The notes: a model not told the origin generated them from the letters alone. Positions 41,642 to 51,355 are shown, counted from the stretch's first letter. The stretch: DNA of 54,228 nucleotides from Haloarculaceae archaeon H-GB1-1 (GCA_029688825.1 JARUKX010000025.1:1-54228); one strand, 5' to 3'. Numbers and translations are program-made.

Positions 41642-42034
41642 ATGGATTGTCCAGACTGTGGCTCCGAGACGGCCGCGTTTGCCGTTCCCGAAGACCTTCG
41701 CGAGTACGTTCCGGGTGGTGAGGAGACCCTCGCACTCTGCACTCACTGTCTCGCACTCCATCCCGCCGAGGAACCGTCGGATTCCCCCGCCTTCGATCAC
41801 GTGAGCGAGGCGTTCCCGACGAACCCCGATGCCGCAATCCCGATGGCGCTCGTGGTCGGGCTCTCGTCGTCACTGGCGCTGTACCGGTCTGAGCTGACCG
41901 AACTGTTGGGACACGTCGAGCGTGCCGGCGTCGACCCCTTCCTCGTGCTGGGGCGTCTCGCCGACGATTCCGGCATCGACGCAACGGTCGATCTGCGCCG
42001 CCGTCGCCATCAGCTCGAGCAATTACTGGACTAG
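41642..42034 (+). CDS. DUF6276-type zinc-ribbon protein
   Basis: This 130-residue protein has a two-knuckle zinc ribbon (C3-PD-C6 and C33-TH-C36). A helical domain follows with AIPMALVVGLSSSLALYRSELTELLGHVERAGVDPFLVLGRLADD and DLRRRRHQLEQLL. This is a haloarchaeal conserved hypothetical family (I recall it as DUF6276). The function is unknown; a nucleic-acid or protein-binding role is possible. A T5 tract (42056-42060) follows 22 nt after the stop. Confidence 0.75.
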   Translation: MDCPDCGSETAAFAVPEDLREYVPGGEETLALCTHCLALHPAEEPSDSPAFDHVSEAFPTNPDAAIPMALVVGLSSSLALYRSELTELLGHVERAGVDPFLVLGRLADDSGIDATVDLRRRRHQLEQLLD

Positions 42035-42055
42035 CCTAACTGGTTTGGTACACTC

Positions 42056-42060
42056 TTTTT
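42056..42060 (+). terminator. Oligo-T terminator
   Basis: The sequence cactcTTTTTaggc lies 22 nt after the zinc-ribbon gene stop. It is a short but typical archaeal U-tract terminator. Confidence 0.45.
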
Positions 42061-42177
42061 AGGCCCGGAATTCCTTGCATCCAATGCGGCGCCCGGACGT
42101 TCCTGCCGTGTCGGCGCCGTCTCGACGGCGACAACTCCCAACCACCTGAACGCGAGCTCCCCCACACTCGCAACGAT

Positions 42178-42225
42178 CCCCTCTCCCCCCTCCCCTCCAA
42201 CTCCCACCCCTTTCCCCCATCCCCC
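42178..42225 (-). other. G-tract with G-quadruplex potential after the MMPL gene
   Basis: Read on the minus strand, this tract has runs of 5, 5, 4, 3, 4, 6 and 4 guanines separated by 1-7 nt. It begins 9 nt after the MMPL stop (42234). At least four runs of three or more G in a row meets the G-quadruplex rule. The plus strand is an almost pure C/T tract, unlike anything else in the window. Confidence 0.75.
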
Positions 42226-42233
42226 TTTCGACG

Positions 42234-44723
42234 CTACTCGGCGAGCGACTGCTGGGTTCGCGTCGTATCAGACGTACTGGTGCCTGTCGTTCGGGCCCAG
42301 AGTCCGAGCGCGGCCGGCGTCACGAGGACCGCACACAGGTACGAGTAGCATACACTGAGGGCTGTGAGGACGCCGAACTGCGTGAGCATCGGCGTCAACG
42401 CGAGTCCGACGACGCCGATGCCGGTCGTGGTCGTGAGGACGCTTCCGGTTAGGGCACCACCGGAGTGACGGACGGTCAGTTCGAGTGCCTCGTCGACGCT
42501 CTGGTGTTCGTCGAGCTCGGCGGTAAATCGATGGACGACGTGCGCTACGTAATCGATGCCGAGACCAAGCCCGATTGCCAGAATCGTCGCGGTCAGCGCG
42601 TTCAACGGGATGCCAAGCGCACGCATACTCGCGACGACGGCAACGGTCGAGACGAGGATTGGTGCGACGTTGACCACTCCCAGTAGCGGATCACGGCCGA
42701 GGGCCCGATATAAGAGCGTGAGAAATGCGGTCGCCAGGAGAAGCGCGACGCCGAGACTCTTCAGTGCCGAGCCGAGGATGGCGTCGGCCACGTCGTCGTT
42801 GACCACGATTTCGCCGGTCGCCGTCGTGGGTTGACGGTATCGGTCGGCCAGTAGTCTGGCATCGGTCGCGACGGCGTCCGTCGAGGCGTCGCTCTCGACC
42901 GAGACGACGATGCGAGCGTGCCGATAATCCGACGTCAGATAGCGAGCGGCGGTGTCCCGGTATGGTGAGTCGAACAGGCGCTGGTAGATGACCCCGAGGT
43001 TGTCGTCTGGGATGCCGTTCCCATCGTCGTCGTTCCGTCGAACCAGCGCCGCAAACGACCGTGACTCGGCGGCGTAGGCGTGAATAACGCCGAGGATGCT
43101 GTCCGTCGCCGCCGCCCGGTCGTGTGTGACGATGGTGTCGGGTGGCCTACTCGTGACACGTGCAATCGACTCCAGCGCGCTATCACGCCGGAGATCACCG
43201 TGGACGTACATCGTGACGGTGTCGCTGCTCGTCGTTTCGAAGTGCTCTTTCCGGAAGTCACTGAGCTCCCGCAGGGAGTACTCGCGTGGAGCCAGTGGTT
43301 CGGGAAGTCGTTGTAACGCGTCCGGCGTGTCGGCGGGCGGTGAGAAGTCGTCTGTCGTGAACGTCGTCTCGACGCCCATCCCGTAGCTTCCAGCGACCAC
43401 CGTCGAGACCAAGACGATGGCGAGCACGAGCCGCGGTGCCGTTCGAGCGAGTTCGGTTCCGACCGCGAGCGCCTCGCCGAGAGAACTTCCTTCACTGCCG
43501 AGCGGCTCTGACTGTGGAACCGACCCCGTGACTCGACGTGTACCGCGGTCGAGAAGGACCTTCCCAGCGGGAAAGAAGAACCCGAAGACGACGAAGGTCA
43601 CGGTCGTCGTCGCAACGGCGACGATGCCGAACTCCCTGATGGGTCCGATCTCGCTCACGATGTTCGCACCGTATCCGAGCGCGGACGTCGCGTCGGTGAT
43701 GAAGAACGCAATCAGGAGGTGTCGGGTCGTGGAAGTCATCGCGCCGACGACGTCGTCTCCGTGGCCGTCGTTCGTTCGGTGTTCGCGATACTGATTGATC
43801 AAGTGGAAGGTGAAGTCGACGCTCACGCCGAGTTCGAGCGCCGGGATGGCGATGAGCATTTGCGTGATCGGGATGCCGGCGTGACCCATGAACCCGAACG
43901 TCCAGATCAAGACGATAGCTAGACTGGCCATGGACAGCAGAATCGTCCGGACGTCGCGGAACGCAACGAACAGAATCGCGACGACGAGCAAGAACGAAAG
44001 CGGAAGTGTGAGAAGCAGCGAGTCCACGACGACAGCAGAGAGTTCGCTCACCACGATACCGGACCCGAACACGCGAATCCCGCGTCCGGTCTCCTGGACG
44101 ACGTCCCGTGCACGCTGCTGGACGTCGGTCAACGGTGTATCGGCACTCACACCGGGACCGTGACTGGTTGCCCCGACGTCGTGCGTAACTGTCCCGATAG
44201 TCGCGCTGGCGGTGACGGCGTCTTCGTTGCGGTCGGTGCTGAGCAATCGCTGTGCCTCCGGGTCCCTCACGACGACCGCGGCGGCCTCGTGAACCTCGGC
44301 GGGCGTCGCCCGTTCGACGGCGTCGATCTGTGCCGGAAGCGTTCGCGCACTCGGGTCGAGTTCGCGGGCGACCATCCTGGCCACGCTGTCGGTCGCCGTC
44401 ACGTGGAGGTCCGGACGGGTCTGGAGCCGTCGCTGGGTCCTGAGCATCTCCAGCAGGGCCGGCTTCGAGAGGACGTTCCGGTCCTGCTGAATCAGCTGGG
44501 TGGACCCGGCGTCGGCGTCGAAGGGTGCCGCGAACTGCTCGTTCACTTCGCCGTACGCGTCCGCGGCCGGGGAGACGTCGGTGAACCGTTCAGTGCCAGA
44601 TTCGACGGTGAGTTGCGGTATTCCCACCGCGAACGCGCCGGTCAACAGCAGAAAGCAGAGGACGACGGGTACCGGGCGCTCGGAAGCGACGCCGTGGACG
44701 CGTTCGAATACTCTCGACGCCAT
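42234..44723 (-). CDS. RND/MMPL-family transporter
   Basis: This 829-residue exporter has two repeated halves, each with an N-terminal helix, a large extracytoplasmic loop and about five further helices. Typical strings are AFVAFRDVRTILLSMASLAIVLIWTF, PALELGVSVDFTFHL and ILAIGLGLGIDYVAHVVHRF, the last containing GLGIDY with Asp in the proton relay. Archaeal MMPL proteins of this type (COG1033) move unknown hydrophobic substrates. It lies 8 nt downstream of the surface Ig-like gene, a common pairing. The 3' end has a G-rich tract. Confidence 0.88.
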   Translation of the reverse strand: MASRVFERVHGVASERPVPVVLCFLLLTGAFAVGIPQLTVESGTERFTDVSPAADAYGEVNEQFAAPFDADAGSTQLIQQDRNVLSKPALLEMLRTQRRLQTRPDLHVTATDSVARMVARELDPSARTLPAQIDAVERATPAEVHEAAAVVVRDPEAQRLLSTDRNEDAVTASATIGTVTHDVGATSHGPGVSADTPLTDVQQRARDVVQETGRGIRVFGSGIVVSELSAVVVDSLLLTLPLSFLLVVAILFVAFRDVRTILLSMASLAIVLIWTFGFMGHAGIPITQMLIAIPALELGVSVDFTFHLINQYREHRTNDGHGDDVVGAMTSTTRHLLIAFFITDATSALGYGANIVSEIGPIREFGIVAVATTTVTFVVFGFFFPAGKVLLDRGTRRVTGSVPQSEPLGSEGSSLGEALAVGTELARTAPRLVLAIVLVSTVVAGSYGMGVETTFTTDDFSPPADTPDALQRLPEPLAPREYSLRELSDFRKEHFETTSSDTVTMYVHGDLRRDSALESIARVTSRPPDTIVTHDRAAATDSILGVIHAYAAESRSFAALVRRNDDDGNGIPDDNLGVIYQRLFDSPYRDTAARYLTSDYRHARIVVSVESDASTDAVATDARLLADRYRQPTTATGEIVVNDDVADAILGSALKSLGVALLLATAFLTLLYRALGRDPLLGVVNVAPILVSTVAVVASMRALGIPLNALTATILAIGLGLGIDYVAHVVHRFTAELDEHQSVDEALELTVRHSGGALTGSVLTTTTGIGVVGLALTPMLTQFGVLTALSVCYSYLCAVLVTPAALGLWARTTGTSTSDTTRTQQSLAE

Positions 44724-44731
44724 CGGTCGAT

Positions 44732-46651
44732 TCAGCGGCGGTACCAGCCGATGCCGAACACGGCGAGGGTGAGCATCGATGCGATTCCCGCGAACCCGAC
44801 CGTCACGTTCGTTCCTCCGGCGGACTCGACGAGTGAGACACCGAGTCTGTGCGTGTCGGATAGCTTCGTCTCACCGTCGCTGGTCTGATACTGGAAGTCG
44901 ACGGAGATCGGGTAGGACTTGGGTATCGCGTCGTCGTCGGCCTGGAGTTGCATGCTCACCTCGGCCGTCTCGCCGGGTTCGAGCGCCGAGACGAACGCCC
45001 GGTCGTCGGTGAACGAGAGCGGGGCTTCGGTGAAGGCCCTGACGTCGACGTTCCGGACGGCCTCCGTCCCGTTGTTCGTGACAAGGAGCGAGACCTCTCC
45101 TGTCGAACCGGGTTCGATCTCACTGCGATTCACGCGCACGCCGAATCGCTTTGGGGAGTCCCCCAGCGTGGCCTGTGCGTTGAGCGCACCACTCACCTGT
45201 TCGTCGCCGTCGGCGTTCTGGTACCGGACGCGGTACGTGAACTGTCGTTGACCCGGCTCGGTGTCGTCGCTCACGGGCACCGTGAACGAGAAGTTTCTGC
45301 GGGTGCCGGCTTCGAGCGTTCCGAGTGCGTACTCGGGTTGCTGGGGCGAGACGCCACTTCCGGCCGTCGAGAGCACGACGACGGCGTCGTGGACTGTCCC
45401 CGGCCCGTCGTTTCGAATCGACCCCGTGACCTCGTTCTCGCGACCGACCTCAAGCGTGCCACCACCGCCGGTCAGTTCGAGTGACCTGGCAGCCGGCGTG
45501 ACGCCGAGCGAGAGCGGGCGTGAGGTGAGTTCGTCCCCGGAGTCGTCGACGAAGTTGACGGTCGTGTGGAGCGCATAGCGGTGTGGGCTTGCATTCTTGG
45601 CGACGCCGACGTCGAAGGAGGCGGTGCGGTTCTCGCCGGCTTCCCACTCGCCGACGAATCGCTCGCCCGACGCGGCTCCCTGGACTCTGAGGCCGGTGTT
45701 CGGGGAGTCGAGTCGTACCGTCGCGCCGTGGACTGCCGCCTCGCCGTCGTTGCGGAGCGTGACGTCGACGGTCCCGGTGTCCCCGACGTGGAGGTCCTCG
45801 TCGGTCTCGACCACCGTGAACTGTCGCGTCTGTGGGACGACGCCGATAGCGGTGGGCTTCGACTGCTGGGGATGGTCGTCAGCGTCGTCGTAGTTCACGC
45901 CGACGTCGAACGCGTAGCGCTGACGCTGTGCGCTTCGTGCGGCAGCGACGTCGAAGGAGACGGTACGGTTCTCGCCGGGTTCCCATTCTCCGACGAAGCG
46001 GGTGCCGCGGCGTTGGCCGCCGACGGAGAGCACGCCGTTTCGCGATTCGAGGGCGACGGTCGCGTCGTGTGCCGCAGCGGTGCCGACGTTCTGGAGGGTG
46101 ACCGTCACGGTGCCGCTTTCGCCGATTCGGACGTCGTCCGACGAGGAGACGACGTCGAAGGCCGCTCGCTCCTGTACGTCGACGGAAAGCTTGAAGTTGT
46201 CTCGTTCGGTGCGTTCGGTGAACGACCCGGATTTCTCTGAGATGTAGCTCGTGTACGTGTAGGCGACGTCGACCGAGACGTCGTATGTCCCCGGAGATGC
46301 GTCCGCGGGAACAGAGACGGCGAACGCGACGGGTGCGCTCTTGCCCGACGGCAACGAACCGAGCGTTCGTTTCTCGGTTCGGATCTGGATCGGTGCATCA
46401 TCGGCCGCCATCGTCACGTCGATGCCGCGTGCCGTAGTTACTCGACTGTTCATGTCCGGTTCGGCGACCGATCCGGTCTCCATGTTACCCTCGTTCGAGA
46501 GCGTGAACTGGAGCTGCTCGTCGGTTCCCGGTGTGAGTTCGTTCTCCGCGAGATTGATCGAGAGCGCCGGACTCCCGGCAACTGCTCCCAGGACCGGTGC
46601 CGGTCCGAGGAGCAAGACGACTACGAGAATGACTGGTGCCCGTCCCCCCAT
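44732..46651 (-). CDS. Surface Ig-like repeat protein (COG1361 S-layer-like)
   Basis: This 639-residue protein has a signal peptide (about 1-22). Repeated Ig-like/CARDB domains of the form GxxGxVxVTLxNxGxxxxHxATVxLxS follow, near residues 145, 265, 375 and 480, with a divergent N-terminal one. EWEPGENRTVSFDV and EWEAGENRTASFDV mark the repeats. A C-terminal membrane helix ends in WYRR (about 612-639). It is likely anchored with its domains outside. COG1361 proteins often pair with MMPL/RND exporters, as here (8 nt apart). Start 46651 is preferred over 46660 because a box A (TTTTATT) near 46678-46684 is about 30 nt away. Confidence 0.85.
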   Translation of the reverse strand: MGGRAPVILVVVLLLGPAPVLGAVAGSPALSINLAENELTPGTDEQLQFTLSNEGNMETGSVAEPDMNSRVTTARGIDVTMAADDAPIQIRTEKRTLGSLPSGKSAPVAFAVSVPADASPGTYDVSVDVAYTYTSYISEKSGSFTERTERDNFKLSVDVQERAAFDVVSSSDDVRIGESGTVTVTLQNVGTAAAHDATVALESRNGVLSVGGQRRGTRFVGEWEPGENRTVSFDVAAARSAQRQRYAFDVGVNYDDADDHPQQSKPTAIGVVPQTRQFTVVETDEDLHVGDTGTVDVTLRNDGEAAVHGATVRLDSPNTGLRVQGAASGERFVGEWEAGENRTASFDVGVAKNASPHRYALHTTVNFVDDSGDELTSRPLSLGVTPAARSLELTGGGGTLEVGRENEVTGSIRNDGPGTVHDAVVVLSTAGSGVSPQQPEYALGTLEAGTRRNFSFTVPVSDDTEPGQRQFTYRVRYQNADGDEQVSGALNAQATLGDSPKRFGVRVNRSEIEPGSTGEVSLLVTNNGTEAVRNVDVRAFTEAPLSFTDDRAFVSALEPGETAEVSMQLQADDDAIPKSYPISVDFQYQTSDGETKLSDTHRLGVSLVESAGGTNVTVGFAGIASMLTLAVFGIGWYRR

Positions 46652-46810
46652 ACAGATCATACTCGTTGTTTTAACGAATAAAATTTACGAACTCTAAAGT
46701 GAAATATGGTGTCGCCGGGACCCAAATGGAAGGGGTGTCACGACGTACTGTCCGCGTGACGAACTCGGAGAACGAGCAGCAGAAGTGGGCCGAGAGACGC
46801 TCGTATTCGA

Positions 46811-48058
46811 TCAGACGCCCGTCGAGTAGCGAAGTAGTCCGGCGATACCGCCGAACGCGTTGACGAGTTGTTCGCCCTTCTCGAAGTCCGTCGAGACGAA
46901 CAGCGTCTCCGTGCCGCGTTGCTCTGCGATGGTCATCAGGTGGTCGATGGCGTCTTCTCGGTCGACCTCAGCTGCGTCCTCGCCACAGCGGGAACAAGTG
47001 TGTTCAGGGGTGTCCGCTCGACGGGCGACGAGTTCGAACTCTTCGTGGCCCTCCGGGCACTCGAAGGTGATGGCGTCTTTCCGAAGGTCCTCGCTGATGA
47101 GTAGCCGGTCGACCGCGCCCATCACGAGGTTCTTCCGGGTCTGCTGGAACCCGTAGGTCGCCAGGTCGCCGTTGTGGAGTTCCTTGAAGAACTCCTCCAT
47201 GACCTGCTTGTCCTCCAGCATCTCGTGCTCGGAGAGGACCTCCTGGGCGGCGTCGACGAGGTCGTAGAGGCCCGACTCGTCGGTGTAGGCGACGTCGAAC
47301 TTCCCGAGGACCATGTCGCCGATCTCGTGGTGGAGATAGTCGCCGTCGAGGAACTCGTCTTTCGTTGGTGAGGGACCGCCGACGAGGACGCCGTCGAGGT
47401 CGTGCCGTTCGGGGACGAACAGGTCGTTGGCCATCTCCGCGACCTCCTGATAGAAGTTGTCGATGGCTTCGAGTCGCAGACGGGCGAAACGCTGGGCGGA
47501 CTGGCCACCTTTTCGCTGCTTCCCCGGCACGAGCGAACTCGCTGACTTCACCGGCTCGACGCGCTTTCCCTTCAGCCAGCCGACGTTGGCCTCGCGGCGG
47601 TCGAGGACGATGAGCCCGAACAGGCCCTTGTCGGCCAGCATCTCCTCGAGGGGTTCGGTGAGGAACTCCGAGTCGCAGTGATAGCGGAACGACTGGATGG
47701 GGTCCGGTGGACTCTCCAGGACTTTGGTGACCATGTCGGTCTGACCGCCGCCGACGTCGAACGCGCCGCTGAAGATGACCATTCCCTTCTCCGGTGGGTG
47801 GGTGTCGTAGTAGCGCAGCCGATCCTTGATCGACGTCAGCGCGTCCTGCACGTTCGTCCGCGTCTGCTTGGATTTGATGTTGCTCGCTTCACTGTGTTCC
47901 TGGGTGACGTGGGCGACGACGTCGCTGACCAGCTTGTCCTCCGGAATGTAGATCGAGACGAGCTGTGTCCCCGAGCCCCGGTAGTCCTTGAGGTCCTCGA
48001 TGACCTTCCGGAACTCGTATTTTTGTTTGTCGGACTGCTCGCTCTGCTGCTCACTCAT
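46811..48058 (-). CDS. prf1: Peptide chain release factor aRF1
   Basis: This 415-residue aRF1/eRF1 has the NIKS stop-codon-recognition motif (N60-I-K-S63) in the N domain, the GGQ peptidyl-hydrolysis motif at G184-G-Q186, and a C-terminal zinc-binding-like segment with HTCSRCGE. It releases nascent peptides at all three stop codons. ATG 48058 gives the normal N terminus. A box A-like TTACTTACC (about 48082-48090 on the minus strand) lies about 28 nt upstream. It shares a 201-nt intergenic region with the divergent minD-like gene. Confidence 0.97.
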   Translation of the reverse strand: MSEQQSEQSDKQKYEFRKVIEDLKDYRGSGTQLVSIYIPEDKLVSDVVAHVTQEHSEASNIKSKQTRTNVQDALTSIKDRLRYYDTHPPEKGMVIFSGAFDVGGGQTDMVTKVLESPPDPIQSFRYHCDSEFLTEPLEEMLADKGLFGLIVLDRREANVGWLKGKRVEPVKSASSLVPGKQRKGGQSAQRFARLRLEAIDNFYQEVAEMANDLFVPERHDLDGVLVGGPSPTKDEFLDGDYLHHEIGDMVLGKFDVAYTDESGLYDLVDAAQEVLSEHEMLEDKQVMEEFFKELHNGDLATYGFQQTRKNLVMGAVDRLLISEDLRKDAITFECPEGHEEFELVARRADTPEHTCSRCGEDAAEVDREDAIDHLMTIAEQRGTETLFVSTDFEKGEQLVNAFGGIAGLLRYSTGV

Positions 48059-48067
48059 TACTATCAC

Positions 48068-48259
48068 TTGGCTCCGAGAGCGGTAAGTAACCTTTGACCT
48101 ACCGCGAGTTGCGTGCTATCACTAGCCACATGGAGGGAATCGCAGGCCACTGCGCGACGTCGAGACGTTCGCCGTTCGTTCGTGGAGATGACCTGTCACA
48201 GTTGGCTGAACAGAGGGCCGGGTTTATATGATTGCCCCCACTCTGCCTACATTACGAGC
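48068..48259. other. Divergent promoter region of prf1 and the minD-like gene
   Basis: It contains box A elements for both directions: TTACTTACC (48082-48090) for prf1 on the minus strand, and tttatatg (48223-48230) for the minD-like gene. The 130 nt between them has no ORF or clear structure. Confidence 0.5.
48223..48230 (+). promoter_or_regulatory. Box A of the minD-like gene
   Basis: TTTATATG in ggtttatatgatt is a strong TATA box. It predicts transcription from about 48251 and a 9-nt leader before ATG 48260. Confidence 0.6.
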
Positions 48260-49138
48260 ATGGTGGGTTACGTTTGTACGATTGCCGGCGGCAAAGGTGG
48301 GGTCGGGAAGACCACGACTGCCGTCAACGTCGCCGCGGCCCTCGAAAAAGCCGGCTACGACGTGGTGGTCCTGGACGCAGATCTCGGTATGTCGAACCTC
48401 GGTGCGATGCTGGACGTCGACGTCGAGACGAGTATTCACGAGATCCTCGCCGGTGGTCGTGCGGTGAGCGACGCGCTCACACAGGCACAGGGAGGACTCA
48501 CCGTCGTGCCGGGCGAACAGAGCCTGGAAGCGTTCGCCGACGCTGACCCGGCGAACCTGAAGAAGGTCGTCAAGACGCTCCGGAACGCGTACGACGTCGT
48601 CCTCATCGACAGCGGCGCGGGGCTGAGCCACGAGACGACCGTTCCACTCGGCCTCGCGGACGGCATCATCGTCGTCACGACGCCCGACGACGTCGCGGTC
48701 GGCGACGCCGTCAAGACCCGTGAACTGGCGGATCGACTCGACGGCAACGTCCTCGGCGCGTTGCTGACGCGAGTGAAGCAGGCCGGCGACGCCGAGGACA
48801 TCGGCGACCGACTGTCTGTGGAACTCATGGCCGTCGTCCCCGAGGACGTCCAGGCGACGGTCGACGAGCCGCTGGTCCTGAACTCGCCGGAGAGCCCGGC
48901 GGCGGAGTCCTACCAGAATCTCTCGATGGTCCTCGAAAGCATCTTCTTCAAGGCGACCGATCCGGCGGACATCGACACCGTCGTCGAGGACGCGTGGTTC
49001 GAGGAGGGATATACGGCATCCGCTGACGCGATCGATACGGCGACCGGCCCCACTGCGGAGGCGTCCGAGGAAGAGACCGAGGAGGAGGCAGCGGACGACG
49101 ACGACGATGACGACGCCACGTTCGGCCTGTTCAACTGA
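48260..49138 (+). CDS. minD: MinD/ParA family ATPase
   Basis: This 292-residue deviant Walker A ATPase has GGKGGVGKTTT (about 10-20), DADLGMSNLGAMLDV (Walker A' region) and VVLIDSGAGLSHETT (Walker B). A long acidic tail rich in Asp/Glu ends in DDATFGLFN. Haloarchaea have several MinD homologues that control cell positioning of surface machines such as archaella and chemosensory arrays rather than division. This one is a single gene without MinC/MinE homologues. The start has a clear box A. The gene converges on argS, 6 nt between stops. Confidence 0.88.
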   Translation: MVGYVCTIAGGKGGVGKTTTAVNVAAALEKAGYDVVVLDADLGMSNLGAMLDVDVETSIHEILAGGRAVSDALTQAQGGLTVVPGEQSLEAFADADPANLKKVVKTLRNAYDVVLIDSGAGLSHETTVPLGLADGIIVVTTPDDVAVGDAVKTRELADRLDGNVLGALLTRVKQAGDAEDIGDRLSVELMAVVPEDVQATVDEPLVLNSPESPAAESYQNLSMVLESIFFKATDPADIDTVVEDAWFEEGYTASADAIDTATGPTAEASEEETEEEAADDDDDDDATFGLFN

Positions 49139-49144
49139 GCCTTT

Positions 49145-50890
49145 TCACATCGATTCGGGGGCGGCGACGCCGAGTATCCCCAGCGCGTTTCCGACCGTAT
49201 TCCGCGCAGCGGCGACGAGTGCGAGCCGCGCTTCCCGACGGTGCTCGTCGTCGGCGGTCAACACCGGACACTCGCGGTAGAAGGTGTTGAACGTCTCGGC
49301 GAACTCGCGCGTGTAGGTCGCGACAAGGTGTGGCTGCAGTTCGTCGGCGGCTTCCTCGACGACCGCGGGGAATCGCGCGATGGTTCGCAGGAGGTCGCGC
49401 TCGGCGGGTGCGTCGAGGAGGTCGGCGTCGAGATTCGAGGTCGCGTCCTCGCCAGCCTCGTCGAGAATGCCACACGCACGCGCGTGAACGTACTGCACGT
49501 ACGGCGCACTCTGCGCTTCGAAGTCGAGCGCGCGCTCCCACTCGAAGGTGATTCCCTTCGTCGGCTGTTTCGAGACGATGTCGTAGCGGACGGCCCCGAC
49601 GCCGACCTGTTCGGCGATCCGCTCGACGTCGTCCTCGTCCAGGTCGTCGTCACGCAGCCGGGAGTCGAGTCGCGATTCGACTTCCTCGCGGGCGCGTGCG
49701 ATGGCCTCGTCGAGCAGGTCGTCGAGGTCGACGCCGGTCCCTTTTCGGGTGCTCATCCCTCCTTCGGGGAGATTCACCCAGGAGTAGAACACCTGCCGGA
49801 GCTGACTGGTGTCGTTGCCGAGCAGGTCGAGCGCGGCTTCGAGCTGGTCGGCCTGGAGCTTGTGGTCCTCGCCGAGGACGGTGACGGCGCGGTCGAAGGT
49901 ATCGAACTTCCACTCGTGGTGGGCGAGGTCGCGGGTGGTGTACAGCGAGGTGTCGTCCTCGCGGAGGAACACGAGGTTCTTCTCGATGTCGGCGAAGTCG
50001 AGCTGCCAGGCGTCTTCCTCGTAGACGGCCTCGTCGAGGTCCTGCAGTCGGTCGACGAGGTCGTCGGTGGAGCCGTCGCGCATGAACCGCGTCTCCTTGA
50101 CGAACTCGTCGAACTCGGCGGGCAGGCGACCGAGGGTTCCGACCATCCCGTCCAGAACGGTGTCGACGACCTCGCTGACGCGGTCGTAGACGTCGTCGTC
50201 GCCTTCTTCGAGGCCCTGGAGGATAGCCTGAATCTCGGCTTCGGCCTCCTCCACGTCCTCAGCGTCGGCGTTCTCCAGGTACGCGTTGCCCTTGCGGTAG
50301 TAGCGGACGAGGTCGTACTCGGGCGAATCGCGCTCGGGCTCGGGGAGGTCGGCCTCGTCGAAGGTCTCGTAGGCCCACGTGAACACGGCGATCTGCCGGC
50401 CGGCGTCGTTGACGTAGTAGTTGGTCTCGACGTCGTTGCCCGCGAAGTCGAGGATGCGGGCGATGGCGTCGCCGATGATGGGGTTGCGTGCGCGGCCGAC
50501 GTGGACGGGTCCCGTCGGGTTGGCGCTGGTGTGCTCGACGACGACGGAGTCGCCAGTGTCTTCCAGCCGACCGAACTCCTCGTCCTGACCCGCTTCGAGC
50601 GTGCCGGCGAAGTAGCGCTCGCTGGGGAGGAAGTTCACGTACGGTCCCTGGGTGGTCACGTCGCCGAGATAGTCGTAGTCGTCCGGGTCGATTTCGGCCG
50701 CGACGTCGGCGGCCACCTTCGGCGGTGGCGCGCCGACTTCTCCGGCCAGCCGGTAGGCGACGCTCGACGCGAGCACGGCGTCGACGTCCTCCGGCGGCTC
50801 TTCGATGCCGAGGTCGTCCGTCGGAAGGTCGAGCGTCCCGAGCGCACCGTGTAGGGCGTCCTCGACCTCCGTCCGAAGCGAGAGGAACAT
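49145..50890 (-). CDS. argS: Arginyl-tRNA synthetase
   Basis: This 581-residue class I synthetase has [16 protein letters not shown] (about 121-136, HIGH-like; H130), the STRKGTG KMSKS-like loop and a DALR anticodon-binding domain ending in [11 protein letters not shown]. It charges tRNA-Arg. Start 50890 is the family N terminus ([15 protein letters not shown]); the ORF continues upstream to 52732 only as antisense of other genes. On the minus strand, CCTAATACC (about 50912-50922) about 27 nt upstream fits a box A. Confidence 0.96.
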   Translation of the reverse strand: MFLSLRTEVEDALHGALGTLDLPTDDLGIEEPPEDVDAVLASSVAYRLAGEVGAPPPKVAADVAAEIDPDDYDYLGDVTTQGPYVNFLPSERYFAGTLEAGQDEEFGRLEDTGDSVVVEHTSANPTGPVHVGRARNPIIGDAIARILDFAGNDVETNYYVNDAGRQIAVFTWAYETFDEADLPEPERDSPEYDLVRYYRKGNAYLENADAEDVEEAEAEIQAILQGLEEGDDDVYDRVSEVVDTVLDGMVGTLGRLPAEFDEFVKETRFMRDGSTDDLVDRLQDLDEAVYEEDAWQLDFADIEKNLVFLREDDTSLYTTRDLAHHEWKFDTFDRAVTVLGEDHKLQADQLEAALDLLGNDTSQLRQVFYSWVNLPEGGMSTRKGTGVDLDDLLDEAIARAREEVESRLDSRLRDDDLDEDDVERIAEQVGVGAVRYDIVSKQPTKGITFEWERALDFEAQSAPYVQYVHARACGILDEAGEDATSNLDADLLDAPAERDLLRTIARFPAVVEEAADELQPHLVATYTREFAETFNTFYRECPVLTADDEHRREARLALVAAARNTVGNALGILGVAAPESM

Positions 50891-50945
50891 ACGCCTCCGT
50901 TGCCCGGCGGCCGGTATTAGGGTAACGAACTCCCGCGCCGGATGA

Positions 50946-50976
50946 TTACTATATGTAACCCGGTTCGAATCCGAAC
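50946..50976 (+). promoter_or_regulatory. HxlR gene promoter with two dyads
   Basis: The TATA-like core lies within TTAC-tatat-GTAA (50946-50958), an interrupted palindrome. A second dyad, GTTCG-aatc-CGAAC (50963-50976), follows it and ends a few bases before the ATG at 50981. Both sit where a repressor could block transcription. Autoregulation by the HxlR product is the simplest reading. Confidence 0.5.
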
Positions 50977-50980
50977 TACT

Positions 50981-51355
50981 ATGCCGGCGTCGTCCGAACG
51001 GTCTGGCATGTCGACCGAACGAACCCACATCTATGCGGAGGAAGAACCCGAGCCGAGCGAACTCGTCGGCGAGGCGTTCGACCAACTGGGCTCGAACTGG
51101 CGGCTGAAGGTCCTCTACGCCCTGCACGAGCACGGTGAACTCCGGTTCAACGAACTGAAACGGACGACGGACGCGAGTTCGCGAACGCTCTCCCGCGTCG
51201 TGGAGGACCTCCAGGAGTACGGGCTGGTCGAGCGGCGGCTGGAGGAGGACGCACCGGTGGCGACGTATTACAGCGAGACGCAGAAAGCCGAAGATCTCTG
51301 TCCGGTGTTCTCCGCCCTGGACGAGTGGGCGGACGAGTGGGTCGAGACTGTCTAG
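50981..51355 (+). CDS. HxlR-family winged-helix transcriptional regulator
   Basis: This 124-residue protein has an HxlR-type DNA-binding domain: [58 protein letters not shown] (about 30-90), then a beta wing and a helix ending in WADEWVETV. HxlR proteins usually act as dimeric repressors, often of redox or electrophile-response genes. Start 50981 lies about 27 nt after the centre of the box A at 50946-50958; a second in-frame ATG at 51008 is also possible. The TAG stop overlaps the convergent LUD gene stop in CTAG. Confidence 0.9.
   Translation: MPASSERSGMSTERTHIYAEEEPEPSELVGEAFDQLGSNWRLKVLYALHEHGELRFNELKRTTDASSRTLSRVVEDLQEYGLVERRLEEDAPVATYYSETQKAEDLCPVFSALDEWADEWVETV

Noticed and set aside
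50961-50973. GGTTCGAATCC, which looks like a tRNA T-loop
   Set aside because: No acceptor, D or anticodon arms fit around it, and the T stem itself pairs over only 3 bp. It is better read as part of the dyad at the HxlR start.
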